64,000 nucleotides of DNA from Foetidibacter luteolus (GCF_009650435.1 NZ_VVIP01000012.1:2501-66500), one strand, 5' to 3'; positions 10,823-20,346 are shown, counted from the stretch's first letter. Notes: generated from the letters alone by a model not told the origin. Numbers and translations: made by a program.

Positions 10823-12847
10823 ATGAAAAAAATAATCCTATTGCTCTGTTGCTTCTGTACCAAAGCTGCTTTTGCGCAAGATCCCTGGATAATACAGGCC
10901 GATAACATAAACCCATCTGACTATTACGGTATAACGGCGGCCAACGGTATGATTGGCATTGTTAGCAGCCCGGAACCGTTTAAAGTAAAAGATGTTGTGC
11001 TGGCCGGCGCTTACGACCTTTACGGCCGTGGCAGGGTAAGTAATTTTCTGCGCAGCTTTAACCTGCTGAATATGTACCTGGAGGTGGATGGTAAAAAGGT
11101 AGATGCCAAATCTGTTACAGGTTTTAAGCAAATGCTGGATATGCAGCATGGCGGCTTTACCAGCAGCTTTAACTATACGGATAAAGCCACTGTAAAAACA
11201 ACTTACTATTCCCTGCGGCATTTGCCTTTTACAGTGCTGATGGATGTGGAGGTTACCGCGAAAAAAGATATTACCATTGGCGGCGCCAGCATTATGGAAG
11301 CGCCGGATGCGCTACGGGATGTGCAGAACTATTACAACGAAATTGACAGGCCGCATGTAACCATTTCTCTGCTTACATCCTCTGCCAAAAGCCCTACAGG
11401 CAAACTGCTCATGTGTGCATCCAATACTTTTTTGTTCAGCGAGGGGCATGGCCACGAACCAAAGGTTATCCACGAAATGTGGGACAATAACATGCACCTC
11501 ATGAAGTTTTCCCGTACCATTAAGGCTGGCGAAACGTACCGCTTTTCTATTGTAGGCTCGTCTATAACATCGGCACACCATGATGACCCGTTAAACGAAG
11601 CGGAGCGCATGACGCTGTACGCCAAACTGGAAGGCCGTGAGCGGTTAATAAGCTTTCACAACAAAGCATGGGACGAACTTTGGAAGAGTGACATTATGAT
11701 AGATGGCGATGCACAGGCTCAGCAGGATGTGCACAGCATGTTGTACCACCTGTATGCTTTTATGCGGGAGGGTACCGGCTATTCCTTGTCGCCGATGGGC
11801 CTCTCTGGCTTAGGCTACAACGGGCATATTTTCTGGGATGCGGATTTATGGATGTACCCCGCACTGCTGGTGTTGAACCCTGCCCTTGCAAAAAGCATGG
11901 TTGAGTACCGCTACAACAGGCTGGAAGCGGCCAGGCGTAATGCTTTTTCACACGGCTTTAAGGGTGCCATGTACCCCTGGGAAAGTGCGGAAAGCGGCGT
12001 TGAAGAAACGCCCGTCTGGGCGCTAAGCGGCCCCTTTGAGCACCATATTACCGCGGATGTTGCCCTGGCGGCCTGGAACTACTACTGCGTAACACAAGAC
12101 AAAAACTGGCTTAGAGAAAAAGGTTGGCCTATACTTTCCGCCACCGCCGATTTTTGGGCCAGCCGTGTGGAACGTAATGGCCCGGGACGCTACGATATAA
12201 AGAACGTGGTAGCCGCCGATGAGTGGGCGGAGAATGTGGATAATAATGCCTTCACCAACGCGGCCGCCAAAGCCAACCTTTATGCCGCTTCTGAGGCTGC
12301 AAAGCTGCTTGGTCTTAACGCCGATGCCGACTGGAAGCATGTTGCGGATAACATACCTGTTTTAAAAATGAATGATGGCGTTACACGTGAACATGCCACC
12401 TACAACGGCGAGGGCATTAAACAGGGAGATGTTAACCTGCTGGCCTATCCCTTAAAAGAAATCACCGATGCCACTCAAATTAAAAAAGACCTCGACTATT
12501 ACTCAACCCGCGTACCCAACGAGGGCACACCTGCCATGACGCAGGCTATTTTTGCCCTGCTGTATTCCAGGCTCGGCGATGCGGAAAAAGCGGCCCACTT
12601 TTTTAAGGATTCCTATATTCCCAACCTTAACCCGCCATTTAGGGTAATAGCAGAAACCAAGGGTGGCACCAACCCTTATTTTGCTACCGGCGCAGGCGGT
12701 ATTCTGCAATGCGTGTTAATGGGTTTTGGCGGGCTTGATATTACGCCCAACGGCATTATACAGGTAAAAACCAAGCTGCCCACAGGCTGGAAGAGTTTAA
12801 CGCTAAAGGGCATAGGCACAGAAAAGAAAACGTATGTGGTAAAGTAA
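10823..12847 (+). CDS. exported glycoside hydrolase family 65 protein
   Basis: Enzyme of 674 aa acting on α-glucosides by the GH65 (α/α)6-barrel fold. A Sec leader (MKKIILLLCCFCTKAAFAQ) places it in the periplasm or outside. The N-terminal β-domain covers ~20-270. The barrel contains GYNGHIFWDADLWMYP (~332) and ADEWAENVDNN (~466), whose Glu is in the place of the family's catalytic acid. The exported location and resemblance to glucosylgalactosyl-hydroxylysine glucosidase/acid trehalase-like members argue for a hydrolase over a cytosolic phosphorylase; this is inference. I chose ATG 10823, which begins the leader, over an ATG 57 bases upstream that would add a non-signal-like extension. No transporter or other sugar gene is adjacent. 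Confidence 0.86.
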   Translation: MKKIILLLCCFCTKAAFAQDPWIIQADNINPSDYYGITAANGMIGIVSSPEPFKVKDVVLAGAYDLYGRGRVSNFLRSFNLLNMYLEVDGKKVDAKSVTGFKQMLDMQHGGFTSSFNYTDKATVKTTYYSLRHLPFTVLMDVEVTAKKDITIGGASIMEAPDALRDVQNYYNEIDRPHVTISLLTSSAKSPTGKLLMCASNTFLFSEGHGHEPKVIHEMWDNNMHLMKFSRTIKAGETYRFSIVGSSITSAHHDDPLNEAERMTLYAKLEGRERLISFHNKAWDELWKSDIMIDGDAQAQQDVHSMLYHLYAFMREGTGYSLSPMGLSGLGYNGHIFWDADLWMYPALLVLNPALAKSMVEYRYNRLEAARRNAFSHGFKGAMYPWESAESGVEETPVWALSGPFEHHITADVALAAWNYYCVTQDKNWLREKGWPILSATADFWASRVERNGPGRYDIKNVVAADEWAENVDNNAFTNAAAKANLYAASEAAKLLGLNADADWKHVADNIPVLKMNDGVTREHATYNGEGIKQGDVNLLAYPLKEITDATQIKKDLDYYSTRVPNEGTPAMTQAIFALLYSRLGDAEKAAHFFKDSYIPNLNPPFRVIAETKGGTNPYFATGAGGILQCVLMGFGGLDITPNGIIQVKTKLPTGWKSLTLKGIGTEKKTYVVK

Positions 12848-13015
12848 TGTTTCCCACATTATATTTTTAGATACCAGCAACAGTTTTTTTTATGGCATCG
12901 CCTGTTGCAAACATGGTTTTGTTATTATTTGGTCTTTCAGTGAAGAGCAAATAATAATCAAGCACTTCATCGTTCGGTTCTATGGGCAGCTTTTCAGACC
13001 CGGGTAGCATGGCTG

Positions 13016-13678
13016 CTATATTGAATCGTCGGCCAGTATGGCTTTGCACTTGTCAATAAAGTTCTGCGATTTGTTTTCCCTGGAATAAAAGGCGTGGTAA
13101 ATGGCATTGTTATAGGTTGTGCCTAAGCCAAATTTGTTGTGCTGCGGGTGGTGCAAATACCACATTTCTTCTTCAATATGCGTAGGCCACCAGTACTTAA
13201 GGTTGCCGCCTGTTTTAAGTACCTGCTCCGTGAGGTTTTGCCCACCGTCCATGTCGTCAGTCATTTTAAGATCCGGATAGTTAAGCTCCCGCAGGTAAGC
13301 TGTTGATACGCCGAAAAAGAAGGGAGATATATACAGGTTCTTACTATCCCGCAGGTGGTTAGCGGTTTGAGCTGCACCGGCAAGTGTACGTGGTTGCAGG
13401 AGGTCGTTTAATAGCAAAGGCAGCCAGTAGCGGTTAACCGGTATGCAGTCAATATCGAAAATGATGAGATAGTCCGTGTCTGTAACTGTTGTTGTAATGT
13501 AGTTGAGAAACTCGCCATGCTCCAGGTACTTTTCATTAACGATGTGGTTAATGCTAAGCCCCATTTTATCAAAGACGGCTTTTTGGTAGCGGGGAACATC
13601 GGGGTTTACCTTACTGTTGTAGTAAGAGAATATTTTAAATAGAGACCGGTGTTGCTGTTTTTTCTTAAATGGCCACAT
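13016..13678 (-). CDS. glycosyltransferase-like protein with DxD motif
   Basis: Protein of 220 aa with GT-A-like features. LIIFDIDCIPVNRYWLP (near residue 75) contains the Asp-x-Asp used for the metal-nucleotide sugar; TDDMDGGQNLTEQ (~150) resembles an acceptor-side acidic motif. No membrane helix. It follows the GT2 gene at 13684 by 5 bp in the same direction, so the two are surely co-transcribed. The product sugar and acceptor are unknown. It ends cleanly; a short frame over its 3' end (12867-13049) is not counted. Confidence 0.72.
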   Translation of the reverse strand: MWPFKKKQQHRSLFKIFSYYNSKVNPDVPRYQKAVFDKMGLSINHIVNEKYLEHGEFLNYITTTVTDTDYLIIFDIDCIPVNRYWLPLLLNDLLQPRTLAGAAQTANHLRDSKNLYISPFFFGVSTAYLRELNYPDLKMTDDMDGGQNLTEQVLKTGGNLKYWWPTHIEEEMWYLHHPQHNKFGLGTTYNNAIYHAFYSRENKSQNFIDKCKAILADDSI

Positions 13679-13683
13679 GATTG

Positions 13684-14682
13684 TTACTTGTGTTGCAAAA
13701 ATTTTTTAATCCGCATTTTTTCCGGGTTGCCACTGCTATTAAACGGCGTAAGGTAAAACAGCTTAAGCCTCTCCTCTTCCACACTTCTGCGGGATATACC
13801 AAGCTTTGCCAGTAAAATACGTAATGGCGCCATTACGGCAAGCTTAAGCCTGTTTTTGTGGCCGTGTTTGCGTACAACAAACCACGCATCATCATAGTGC
13901 TTTAACATTTGGCCAGCTTCATCAATACCCTCCATCAGGCGGTTTCTGTAGGCCAATGTTAACCTTTCCTGCGGTATAAAATGCTGCAGCTTTAACTGCT
14001 GGTTATAATATAAAGTGTAGCCGCGCAGCAATAACCGTTTGCTGTACTCAAAATCATCGCCGGTGCTTAGTTTTTCGCCATTGCGCCCATTTAGCAGGGA
14101 TGGATATTTTTCATCCAGCAACTGTAAAAAAAGCTGCCTGCGTGTAACCATACCTGCGCCAAGAATAAAGCCCCTGTGCGATATGTCGCCGGATTGTGCA
14201 GCAGGGATGCCGGTAGCGTATTTATCCTTGTATTCCTCCCACCACCCAGGGTATTCGGGAGCATCTGTTACCGGCAGGTTTTGGCCGCCGGCAGCACCTA
14301 TCCGGGCATCCTGGTTTAGCGTATGGTAAGCGGTGTACACATAGTTTTTATCCAACCAGTTGTCATCATCGCAAAATACAATACATTCTGCCAAAGCCTG
14401 CTGCACTCCGGTTTTACGGGCATGCATTTGCCCGGGCCGCGGCTCGTTGATAATGCTGAGCAAAACGTTGGCTGGCTTCAATGTATTCCACAGATGGTTT
14501 GCCGCAGTGGCAGTATCGTCTGTAGAAGCGTTGTTTACAATTAATAACTGCCATAAAAAACCTTCTGGTACTGCCTGGCGGGCAAGGTGCTGCAAAGTTT
14601 CGGGCAGACGGGCTGCACTGTTGTAGCAACAGATGATAACGGAAACCTGGTATGCCTTTTCATTATCCTGCATATTCTGCAC
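13684..14682 (-). CDS. GT2-family glycosyltransferase
   Basis: Cytosolic GT-A glycosyltransferase, 332 aa. N-terminal QVSVIICCYNSAARLPETL and LLIVNNASTDDT bind the nucleotide sugar, and CIVFCDDDNWLD (~110) holds the DxD metal site. TGDDFEYSKRLLLRGY (~210) is the acceptor/base motif common in GT2 enzymes. The C-terminal ~80 residues are basic. An alternative start lies 3 codons downstream. It probably transfers a sugar to a surface polysaccharide or lipid carrier; no chain-length or export genes are nearby. Confidence 0.9.
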   Translation of the reverse strand: MQNMQDNEKAYQVSVIICCYNSAARLPETLQHLARQAVPEGFLWQLLIVNNASTDDTATAANHLWNTLKPANVLLSIINEPRPGQMHARKTGVQQALAECIVFCDDDNWLDKNYVYTAYHTLNQDARIGAAGGQNLPVTDAPEYPGWWEEYKDKYATGIPAAQSGDISHRGFILGAGMVTRRQLFLQLLDEKYPSLLNGRNGEKLSTGDDFEYSKRLLLRGYTLYYNQQLKLQHFIPQERLTLAYRNRLMEGIDEAGQMLKHYDDAWFVVRKHGHKNRLKLAVMAPLRILLAKLGISRRSVEEERLKLFYLTPFNSSGNPEKMRIKKFLQHK

Positions 14683-14762
14683 TCAATTTTTTGAGCAACA
14701 TTCTTGTTGCTTAGATATTGCACATCAACCTGCATGTTAAGGAAGCAAGAAGCTGCACTTTG

Positions 14763-14869
14763 GGTGAGGGATTGAAGCGGTTACCCCGGTGAGGCCATTG
14801 CGGCGCGGCATTTGTGCCGGAGTAATAGCGGAAAGCCCGACCCCTTGCGATAGCTTGGGGGCACCCCCT
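14763..14869 (+). repeat. dispersed repeat R2
   Basis: Forward copy, used here as reference for the family. Sub-blocks: ggtgagggattgaagcggtt, accccggtgaggcc, a variable loop, ttgtgccggagtaatagcgg, aaagcccgaccccttgcgat and agcttgggggcaccccc. It lies in a 250-bp gap between two minus-strand glycosyltransferase genes. Confidence 0.85.
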
Positions 14870-14935
14870 GTTTATTATTCATGCTCTGCAAATATCTTGC
14901 TGCGTTAAAACCATATCGCTTTAGCGGCAGGGCGA

Positions 14936-15943
14936 TTATTGCAGTTTTAAATAGCCAACCAGTTTTTTTACCGGCCATGGCAATGGTTTGCCAAGCGCTG
15001 TATATATGCCCGCATGCATGGCCAGGAAACCGATGAACGAAAACACCGCGAATGGGTTTGTACTAAACCGCATACGGATGAATTTTTTTATAGCCTGCCT
15101 GCTGAATTTTGAGGGCGTTATTAGTTTTTGCTGCAACACCTGCCTGCGCTGCGGAAATACCTGGCATAGGCAGGTTTCGTAACATACTGCCGTACCATAA
15201 GCCAGCCGCCTGAGATAGGCCATGTTAACCCTGCTGCCCGGTATTATGTGCCGCAGTTTTAATGCCGGCGCTACACCTGCGGCATAACCCATGCTGATGC
15301 ATAGCAAAACCATTTGTGTATCCTCGCCACTGGATAGTTTTGTGCCGCTGCGGCCGCTTAGCGTAAACCTGTCTTGCGCTGCCAACCGGTTATATTCTTT
15401 AAGAATGTTGGCCTTGGTACAAAGGCCGGTACCAAAGGGGTAGCAAGGTTGCCATTCTTGCTTTGATGCATACTGCACCGCTTGCCCGTGCCTTTCCTGG
15501 AAAGCATTACGGGCGTAGCCTTCCAGGTGTTGGGGAACGCCATCAATAAAATCAACCGTTACATGGCCAGGCCCCCAAGCTGCTACCTGTGGGTAGGCAG
15601 TGTTTAATATATGTAGCTGTTGCAGGTAATCGCTTTCTGGTTCGTTATCATAATCAATATATACAATGTGATTGCCTGTGGCCTTTTCAATAGCGGCAAT
15701 ACGTGCATGTTGCACGCCTTGTTTTACTTCTGTAATAATTTGCAGGTTGGGTACCTGTTGCAGAAATACCTGTATATAGGGCAGGCTTTTAACGGGTATC
15801 ACGCTGTTATTGTCAACCAGTATTGTTTCTGTTGAAAGGCCTTGCCGGTTTAAATTACTGACGGCCTGCAAACAGCGGGTTAGCAACCTTTCATCAGGAT
15901 TGTAAGTACAGATAACAATGCTATAGTCTATGCTTTGCTGCAT
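14936..15943 (-). CDS. GT2-family glycosyltransferase
   Basis: GT-A enzyme of 335 aa from ATG 15943. DYSIVICTYNPDERLLTRCL begins the fold, ETILVDNNS and HIVYIDYDNEPE (~95) give the nucleotide and metal sites (a D-x-D variant), and SSGEDTQMVLLCISMGY (~225) is the acceptor motif. A longer reading (to 16033) would overlap the next gene by 80 bases, so the internal ATG is preferred; this leaves a 10-bp gap to the upstream gene in the same direction. It resembles the 13684 enzyme in layout, and both have basic C-terminal tails. Confidence 0.87.
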   Translation of the reverse strand: MQQSIDYSIVICTYNPDERLLTRCLQAVSNLNRQGLSTETILVDNNSVIPVKSLPYIQVFLQQVPNLQIITEVKQGVQHARIAAIEKATGNHIVYIDYDNEPESDYLQQLHILNTAYPQVAAWGPGHVTVDFIDGVPQHLEGYARNAFQERHGQAVQYASKQEWQPCYPFGTGLCTKANILKEYNRLAAQDRFTLSGRSGTKLSSGEDTQMVLLCISMGYAAGVAPALKLRHIIPGSRVNMAYLRRLAYGTAVCYETCLCQVFPQRRQVLQQKLITPSKFSRQAIKKFIRMRFSTNPFAVFSFIGFLAMHAGIYTALGKPLPWPVKKLVGYLKLQ

Positions 15944-15953
15944 GCTATTGATT

Positions 15954-16892
15954 TTATTTAAAAAGACCTCGTACCCACCGCTTAAAGCGTTTTGTTTTTT
16001 TGTTGTAACGTTTCCAGCGTTCCTCCAGGCCAAACTCTTTTTTAATGAAATAATAATCCGCGGCTTTCTGCGGGTACATACATATGGGGTGGGTGATATG
16101 TTCTATTTCGCCAACCGCTAAATCAGCATGATGATTGGCAGGATCGAAAGTGTGTGTAGCATCGTTACGAAAGCCTATGTTACGGATGAGGTTAACGTTA
16201 GGCGTAATGCACAGTCCGTTTTCAAAGAAGGTGATAAAGTTTAGCTGGTAATCCCAGGTGTCTATTTTGTTTTGCTTGAGGTCATTAAATATTTTTATCC
16301 AATCCTGTATAAGAAACCTGTCTGTAAAAATATTTTCCAGGGCAGATTGGGCGTTTTCTTCTGTGTATTTGGCCAGAGATGCATCGTACTTTTTCCATAC
16401 ACGCCGCCAGCTTGCCCAGCCCCATATATTGCTGTATTGGGATAAGTAATAGCTGCCATCACCCCAGGTTTGCCCGTTTTGCAGGTTGGTGCCGGTAATG
16501 TTGTGTATGCGTGTATCAAAACGGTAGTGCTGTAAAAGTTTATCACAGAAAAAAAAGAAACTGGTAACGGGCAGGCAGTCATCTTCCAGAATAATGCCTT
16601 CTTCTTCCTGCTCAAAAAACCAGTCAATAGCAGAAGATACCGCCACTTTGCACCCTTTATTTTCGGTTCTGAACAAAGTTTTTACTGTACAATCCCAATC
16701 TACCAATTGTGTAATGGCCCTTGCCTGGTTGCATAGCTCTATATCTGATGTATTGTTTTGCCGTGGGCCATCCGCTGCAATGTAAAGTTTTGAGGGCTTA
16801 ACAGCTTTGATGGCATTAAATACCTGAAGGCCGAGGTCTGGGCGGTTAAATATTAAAAGTAATACCGGTGATTGAACAATATATGAAGTCAT
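15954..16892 (-). CDS. nucleotide-diphospho-sugar transferase-like protein (HlpA-like)
   Basis: Protein of 312 aa with the N-terminal pattern SPVLLLIFNRPDLGLQVFNA and an ILEDDCLPVTSFFFF segment (~98), typical of a GT-A-related family often labelled 'nucleotide-diphospho-sugar transferase' or HlpA-like. NIWGWASWRRVWKKYD (~155) is a family block. C-terminus strongly basic (KRFKRWVRGLFK). It heads a minus-strand run with the GT2 gene 10 bp downstream. Enzyme activity is inferred from family only. Confidence 0.82.
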   Translation of the reverse strand: MTSYIVQSPVLLLIFNRPDLGLQVFNAIKAVKPSKLYIAADGPRQNNTSDIELCNQARAITQLVDWDCTVKTLFRTENKGCKVAVSSAIDWFFEQEEEGIILEDDCLPVTSFFFFCDKLLQHYRFDTRIHNITGTNLQNGQTWGDGSYYLSQYSNIWGWASWRRVWKKYDASLAKYTEENAQSALENIFTDRFLIQDWIKIFNDLKQNKIDTWDYQLNFITFFENGLCITPNVNLIRNIGFRNDATHTFDPANHHADLAVGEIEHITHPICMYPQKAADYYFIKKEFGLEERWKRYNKKTKRFKRWVRGLFK

Positions 16893-16970
16893 AAAAATAT
16901 TTACCTCTTACTGTTAAGCAGGGGTTTAAAAAAGCCGGGGTAAAATTAAGTGTTTAATTTTGGCGCCACC

Positions 16971-17738
16971 ATGAAAGAGTCCCGCTTAGATAACCATGAA
17001 AGTGAGATAGTGATAAGCATCATTATCGCTACGTTTAACGCGGCGCCGTATTTAAGGGAGTGCCTTGAATCAATAGCTGCGCAACAATTCAAACAAATGG
17101 AAGTGGTGATAGTTGACGGCGGTAGCACAGACGGCACAGTTGACATTATTAAGAATTTTAAAAAAATTGCCCTTACATGGGTTAGCGGGCCGGACAAAGG
17201 TATTTACGATGCCTTTAATAAAGGTTTAAAAATGGCGAGAGGGGAATGGATACATTTTCTGGGTGCGGATGATAAATTGTTGCCGTCTTTTAGCCAGATG
17301 GCACAAAACCTAAAAGATTCTGATACTGTTTACTACGGTAACAGTGTACCATTTATTTCAGAGGGCAAAAAGCCATCTTACGATATTTTAAGCGGGCCAT
17401 TTAGCAAATACCGGCTTGCCAAGTACTGCATTAACCATCAGGCCATACTTTACCCTGCACGGGTTTTTAAAGAGTATGGGTATAGCCTGAAATACCGCGT
17501 TTTTGGGGATTACGATTTGAATATAAAAGTGTGGGGCAACAGTTCTTTTACAAAAAGGTATTACCCCATAGACATGGTTCTGTACAACATGGCCGGTTTT
17601 TCTTCTACCAATAATGATGTGTTATTTAAGCAAGACAAACCGAAACTGATAAAAGAGAGCCTGGGCCTGTTTATATACTGGCGCTACAGTTACAAAAAGC
17701 TAAGAAACAGGTTAAAAGGGGAGGATAATTTCTTTTAG
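16971..17738 (+). CDS. GT2-family glycosyltransferase
   Basis: GT-A enzyme, 255 aa: VISIIIATFNAAPYLRECLE, VVIVDGGSTDGTVDII and the WIHFLGADDKLLPSF metal motif (~92). The sequence resembles small family 2 transferases such as those in colanic-acid or capsule clusters (GPDKGIYDAFNKG block). ATG 16971 is chosen; an in-frame GTG at 16950 is possible but adds seven residues with no conserved character. It is divergent from the gene at 16892 and convergent with the next, so it has its own promoter in the 78-bp gap. Confidence 0.9.
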   Translation: MKESRLDNHESEIVISIIIATFNAAPYLRECLESIAAQQFKQMEVVIVDGGSTDGTVDIIKNFKKIALTWVSGPDKGIYDAFNKGLKMARGEWIHFLGADDKLLPSFSQMAQNLKDSDTVYYGNSVPFISEGKKPSYDILSGPFSKYRLAKYCINHQAILYPARVFKEYGYSLKYRVFGDYDLNIKVWGNSSFTKRYYPIDMVLYNMAGFSSTNNDVLFKQDKPKLIKESLGLFIYWRYSYKKLRNRLKGEDNFF

Positions 17739-17750
17739 CTGCTGGTTGCA

Positions 17751-18707
17751 TTATTTCCTGCGTTTAAAAAGCCTTTTCAACAAAGGTTTCTGTTGCCAGT
17801 CGTGTTCTTCTTTCATAGCAGAATAGCTGGATGTAAACTGCCTGTAAAAAAAGTAACCTGCTGCTTTTAATTCTTCGTTGTATTCGGCATAAATGGTTTT
17901 TAAATCGGGCCTGTCTTCAAGCTTATACCGGTCATAATGCATTAGCGGTAACTCGTTTTTATCTACCATAAAAGAGCTGAAGTGAAAGAATATAAGCTTA
18001 TCGCCATTATTTAAATAATAGCTGCCATTAACCTGTTTTAAAGATCGTTCATGAAGGTTCCATGGCGCCATGTTTAAGCCCCGGTCTTCCAATACTTTAA
18101 CACCTTTAAAAAAAACAGGAACGTGATTAATCGGCAGTTGATCAACAAACTGGCCAATAGCGGTTGCAAAGTAGCCCCTTTTGTACGTTTGCTCTTTCCA
18201 CCAGGCAACCAGCCGGTTAGCTTCGCTGTCATTCTTTAGCCCTATAAAGCCCAGGTTATACAGCCCGTAAACAAGGAAAGTATTTTCGCTTGGTTTCTTA
18301 TCGTCTATCGGCACCGGTGTATAAATGTGAGGGGTAAGTAAAATTGAAAAATTTTGAAACTCGCTGTACAATTCTGTTAAAGGGGCATACAGTTTAATAT
18401 CAGGATCGAGGTATAATACATTTGTAGCTTTTCGTTGCGTAAAAAGGTATTCAATGGCTGTTGGTTTAAGGCAGGTGTTCAGCTCTATAATATTATACTT
18501 TAAAACAAGGTTATGCAATTCCGGCTCAATATCTTCTACGGGTACAACTTCGTTTGCCGGCAAAGCGGCATAATCAATCTGGCTGTTTTTCTCATCGCAT
18601 AAAAAGATAAAGAAAGCAACACCTGGCTCAAACTGCTGTAATGATTTGCCCAAAATGCTTGCCTGGGCAAGGTAATTGTTAGAGCAAATGGTAAAAATGC
18701 ATTTCAT
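17751..18707 (-). CDS. GT8-like glycosyltransferase
   Basis: Protein of 318 aa. It starts MKCIFTICSNNYLAQASILGKSL, the usual beginning of retaining GT-A enzymes related to family 8, and carries NVLYLDPDIKLYAPL (~97), the D-x-D for Mn and nucleotide sugar. YNLGFIGLKNDSEANRLVAWW (~150) and HVPVFFKGVKVLEDRGLNMA (~194) are further family blocks. It is the sixth transferase in 5.7 kb. Its stop is 12 bp from the stop of the convergent GT2 gene. Confidence 0.82.
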   Translation of the reverse strand: MKCIFTICSNNYLAQASILGKSLQQFEPGVAFFIFLCDEKNSQIDYAALPANEVVPVEDIEPELHNLVLKYNIIELNTCLKPTAIEYLFTQRKATNVLYLDPDIKLYAPLTELYSEFQNFSILLTPHIYTPVPIDDKKPSENTFLVYGLYNLGFIGLKNDSEANRLVAWWKEQTYKRGYFATAIGQFVDQLPINHVPVFFKGVKVLEDRGLNMAPWNLHERSLKQVNGSYYLNNGDKLIFFHFSSFMVDKNELPLMHYDRYKLEDRPDLKTIYAEYNEELKAAGYFFYRQFTSSYSAMKEEHDWQQKPLLKRLFKRRK

Positions 18708-18852
18708 GTAAAGCCCTCTACTATAAAATTAAGTTCGCAAATTATGCATTACATGTATAGGTTTTTGCTTAATGATGGCAGTGTTGCAGCATGTTTAACA
18801 TGATTGGTTTAAATATGGTGGGCAAAGCTAAATAGTATTCCCGCCGCCCAAT

Positions 18853-18930
18853 GGCTGCCGGATTGAAACGGAAACCCCGCAGCCGCCGGAGCGTAGCGAA
18901 GGCGGCGAGGAGTTGCAGTGGAAAGCCGGA
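18853..18930 (+). repeat. dispersed repeat R6
   Basis: Related in style to R2 but separate: gctgccggattgaaacgg, aaaccccgcagcc, a variable middle, then gaggagttgcagtgg and aaagccgg. A second copy is at 63404-63480 in reverse orientation. It consists of two direct sub-units of the type gga(t/c)tgnagcgg-aaa-gccc. It occupies the 295-bp gap before rodA. Confidence 0.6.
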
Positions 18931-19002
18931 ACTGCTGTTTAGTAAAGCGGTGAAGGCGACAGCCCCAAGAATTTTGCCGAAGATACCCTGGCGATAATAA
19001 TT

Positions 19003-20346
19003 TTACCGGAGCACCATCTGCCTGTCTGCATCAAGGCGCAGCAGTATGAAAATAAGCACTGTAAAAGTAAGCAACGACGAGCCGCCGTAACTGATGAGTG
19101 GCAGTGCGATACCTATGATGGGAAAGAGCCCGATAGTCATACACACATTTACTGTAATATGAAACAGCAGAATGCTAACCACGCTGTAAGCATATACGCG
19201 GCTAAAGGTGCTTCGCTGCCGCTCTGCTATCCATACAATGCGGAAGAGCAGTATCATATAAATGCCCAGGAATACCACGCAGCCTATAAACCCGAACGCT
19301 TCGCCAAGCGAAGTAAAAATAAAATCTGTATGCTGTTCGGGCACGTACTTGCCACGTGTTTGTGTGCCTTTTAAAAAGCCCCGGCCAAAAATGCCGCCCG
19401 AGCCTATGGCTATTTTACTTTGCCTAACATTGTAATCATCGGGTTTGTAGGCTGCTTTGTTTTTATCGCTGCTGTTTTGAGAATGTTTATTCTGGCTACA
19501 GTCATAATCCTGGCCTACGGCGCTAAAAATGCGCTGGCTTTGGTAGCACTCAAAAACATTATTAAATATATAAGGAACGGCAAAACGCTGTATGCCTACA
19601 CATGCAGCCCATATAAGCAGTATAACAAGCAGCAGCGTTCTGTTTCTCCTTATCTTCCTCCACATAAAATAAATAACCAGGCCTGCAATAATGGTTAAAA
19701 TAATGGCCAGGGTATTGGGGGCTATTACCAGTGTGGCCACTACCAGCACACCGAATGATACGCCTATTACCAGTATTTTACCGGGCAGGCCTTCGCGGTA
19801 CATGGTTACAAAAAAGCTGAAATACACCAGCGCCAACCCTGTTTCGTGCTGCATGCGGGAGAGCACGGCGGGTAACAACACAATGGCGCCGGCAATTAAC
19901 TGGGAGCGCAATTTGGAAAAATCCATATCCTGCATGCTCAGGTATTTGGCCAGCGCCAGGGCGGTAAATATTTTACACAGTTCTGCCGGCTGCAGGTTAA
20001 AGCCGCCGCCCAGGGCAATCCAGCTTTGGGAGCCCTTTACATCCCGCCCTATTACAAAAGTGGCCAGCATAAGCAATATGCCAAACATGTATAATAGGTT
20101 GGCAAAGGCGGTGTATAATTTACTATCGCTCAGCAGTATAAAAGTAGCTACCACCACGCACAGGCCGGCAAAGATGAGCTGCTTGCTGTAATTGGTTTGC
20201 CCACCCAGGAAAGAGCTTAGCCAGTTAACATCCGGCCGGTATTCTACCATAAAAATGCAAAGGATGCCAATGGCCACCAGTGCAGCATACAACCAGATAA
20301 CCAGCCAGTCAATACCCTGAGAAATAGATTTATGCTGATGTGCCAT
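19003..20346 (-). CDS. rodA: rod shape-determining protein RodA
   Basis: SEDS-family peptidoglycan glycosyltransferase of 447 aa that polymerises lipid II during side-wall elongation, working with PBP2. About ten membrane helices. Family signatures seen: SRMQHETGLALVYFSFF (~165), KIAIGSGGIFGRGFLKGTQT with PEQHTDFIFTSLGEAFG (~315-345), and the C-terminal FPIIGIALPLISYGGSSLL (~410). An insertion with a charged, Ser/Lys-rich stretch (~285-300) lengthens the large extracytoplasmic loop. The ATG shares its A with the stop of mrdA (TAATG), indicating translational coupling. Confidence 0.97.
   Translation of the reverse strand: MAHQHKSISQGIDWLVIWLYAALVAIGILCIFMVEYRPDVNWLSSFLGGQTNYSKQLIFAGLCVVVATFILLSDSKLYTAFANLLYMFGILLMLATFVIGRDVKGSQSWIALGGGFNLQPAELCKIFTALALAKYLSMQDMDFSKLRSQLIAGAIVLLPAVLSRMQHETGLALVYFSFFVTMYREGLPGKILVIGVSFGVLVVATLVIAPNTLAIILTIIAGLVIYFMWRKIRRNRTLLLVILLIWAACVGIQRFAVPYIFNNVFECYQSQRIFSAVGQDYDCSQNKHSQNSSDKNKAAYKPDDYNVRQSKIAIGSGGIFGRGFLKGTQTRGKYVPEQHTDFIFTSLGEAFGFIGCVVFLGIYMILLFRIVWIAERQRSTFSRVYAYSVVSILLFHITVNVCMTIGLFPIIGIALPLISYGGSSLLTFTVLIFILLRLDADRQMVLR

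Noticed and set aside
12867..13049. 60-codon minus-strand frame overlapping the end of the gene at 13016
   Set aside because: Overlaps the real gene by 34 bases in another frame, with no start context or family match; considered as a frameshifted C-terminus but the upstream gene already ends normally.
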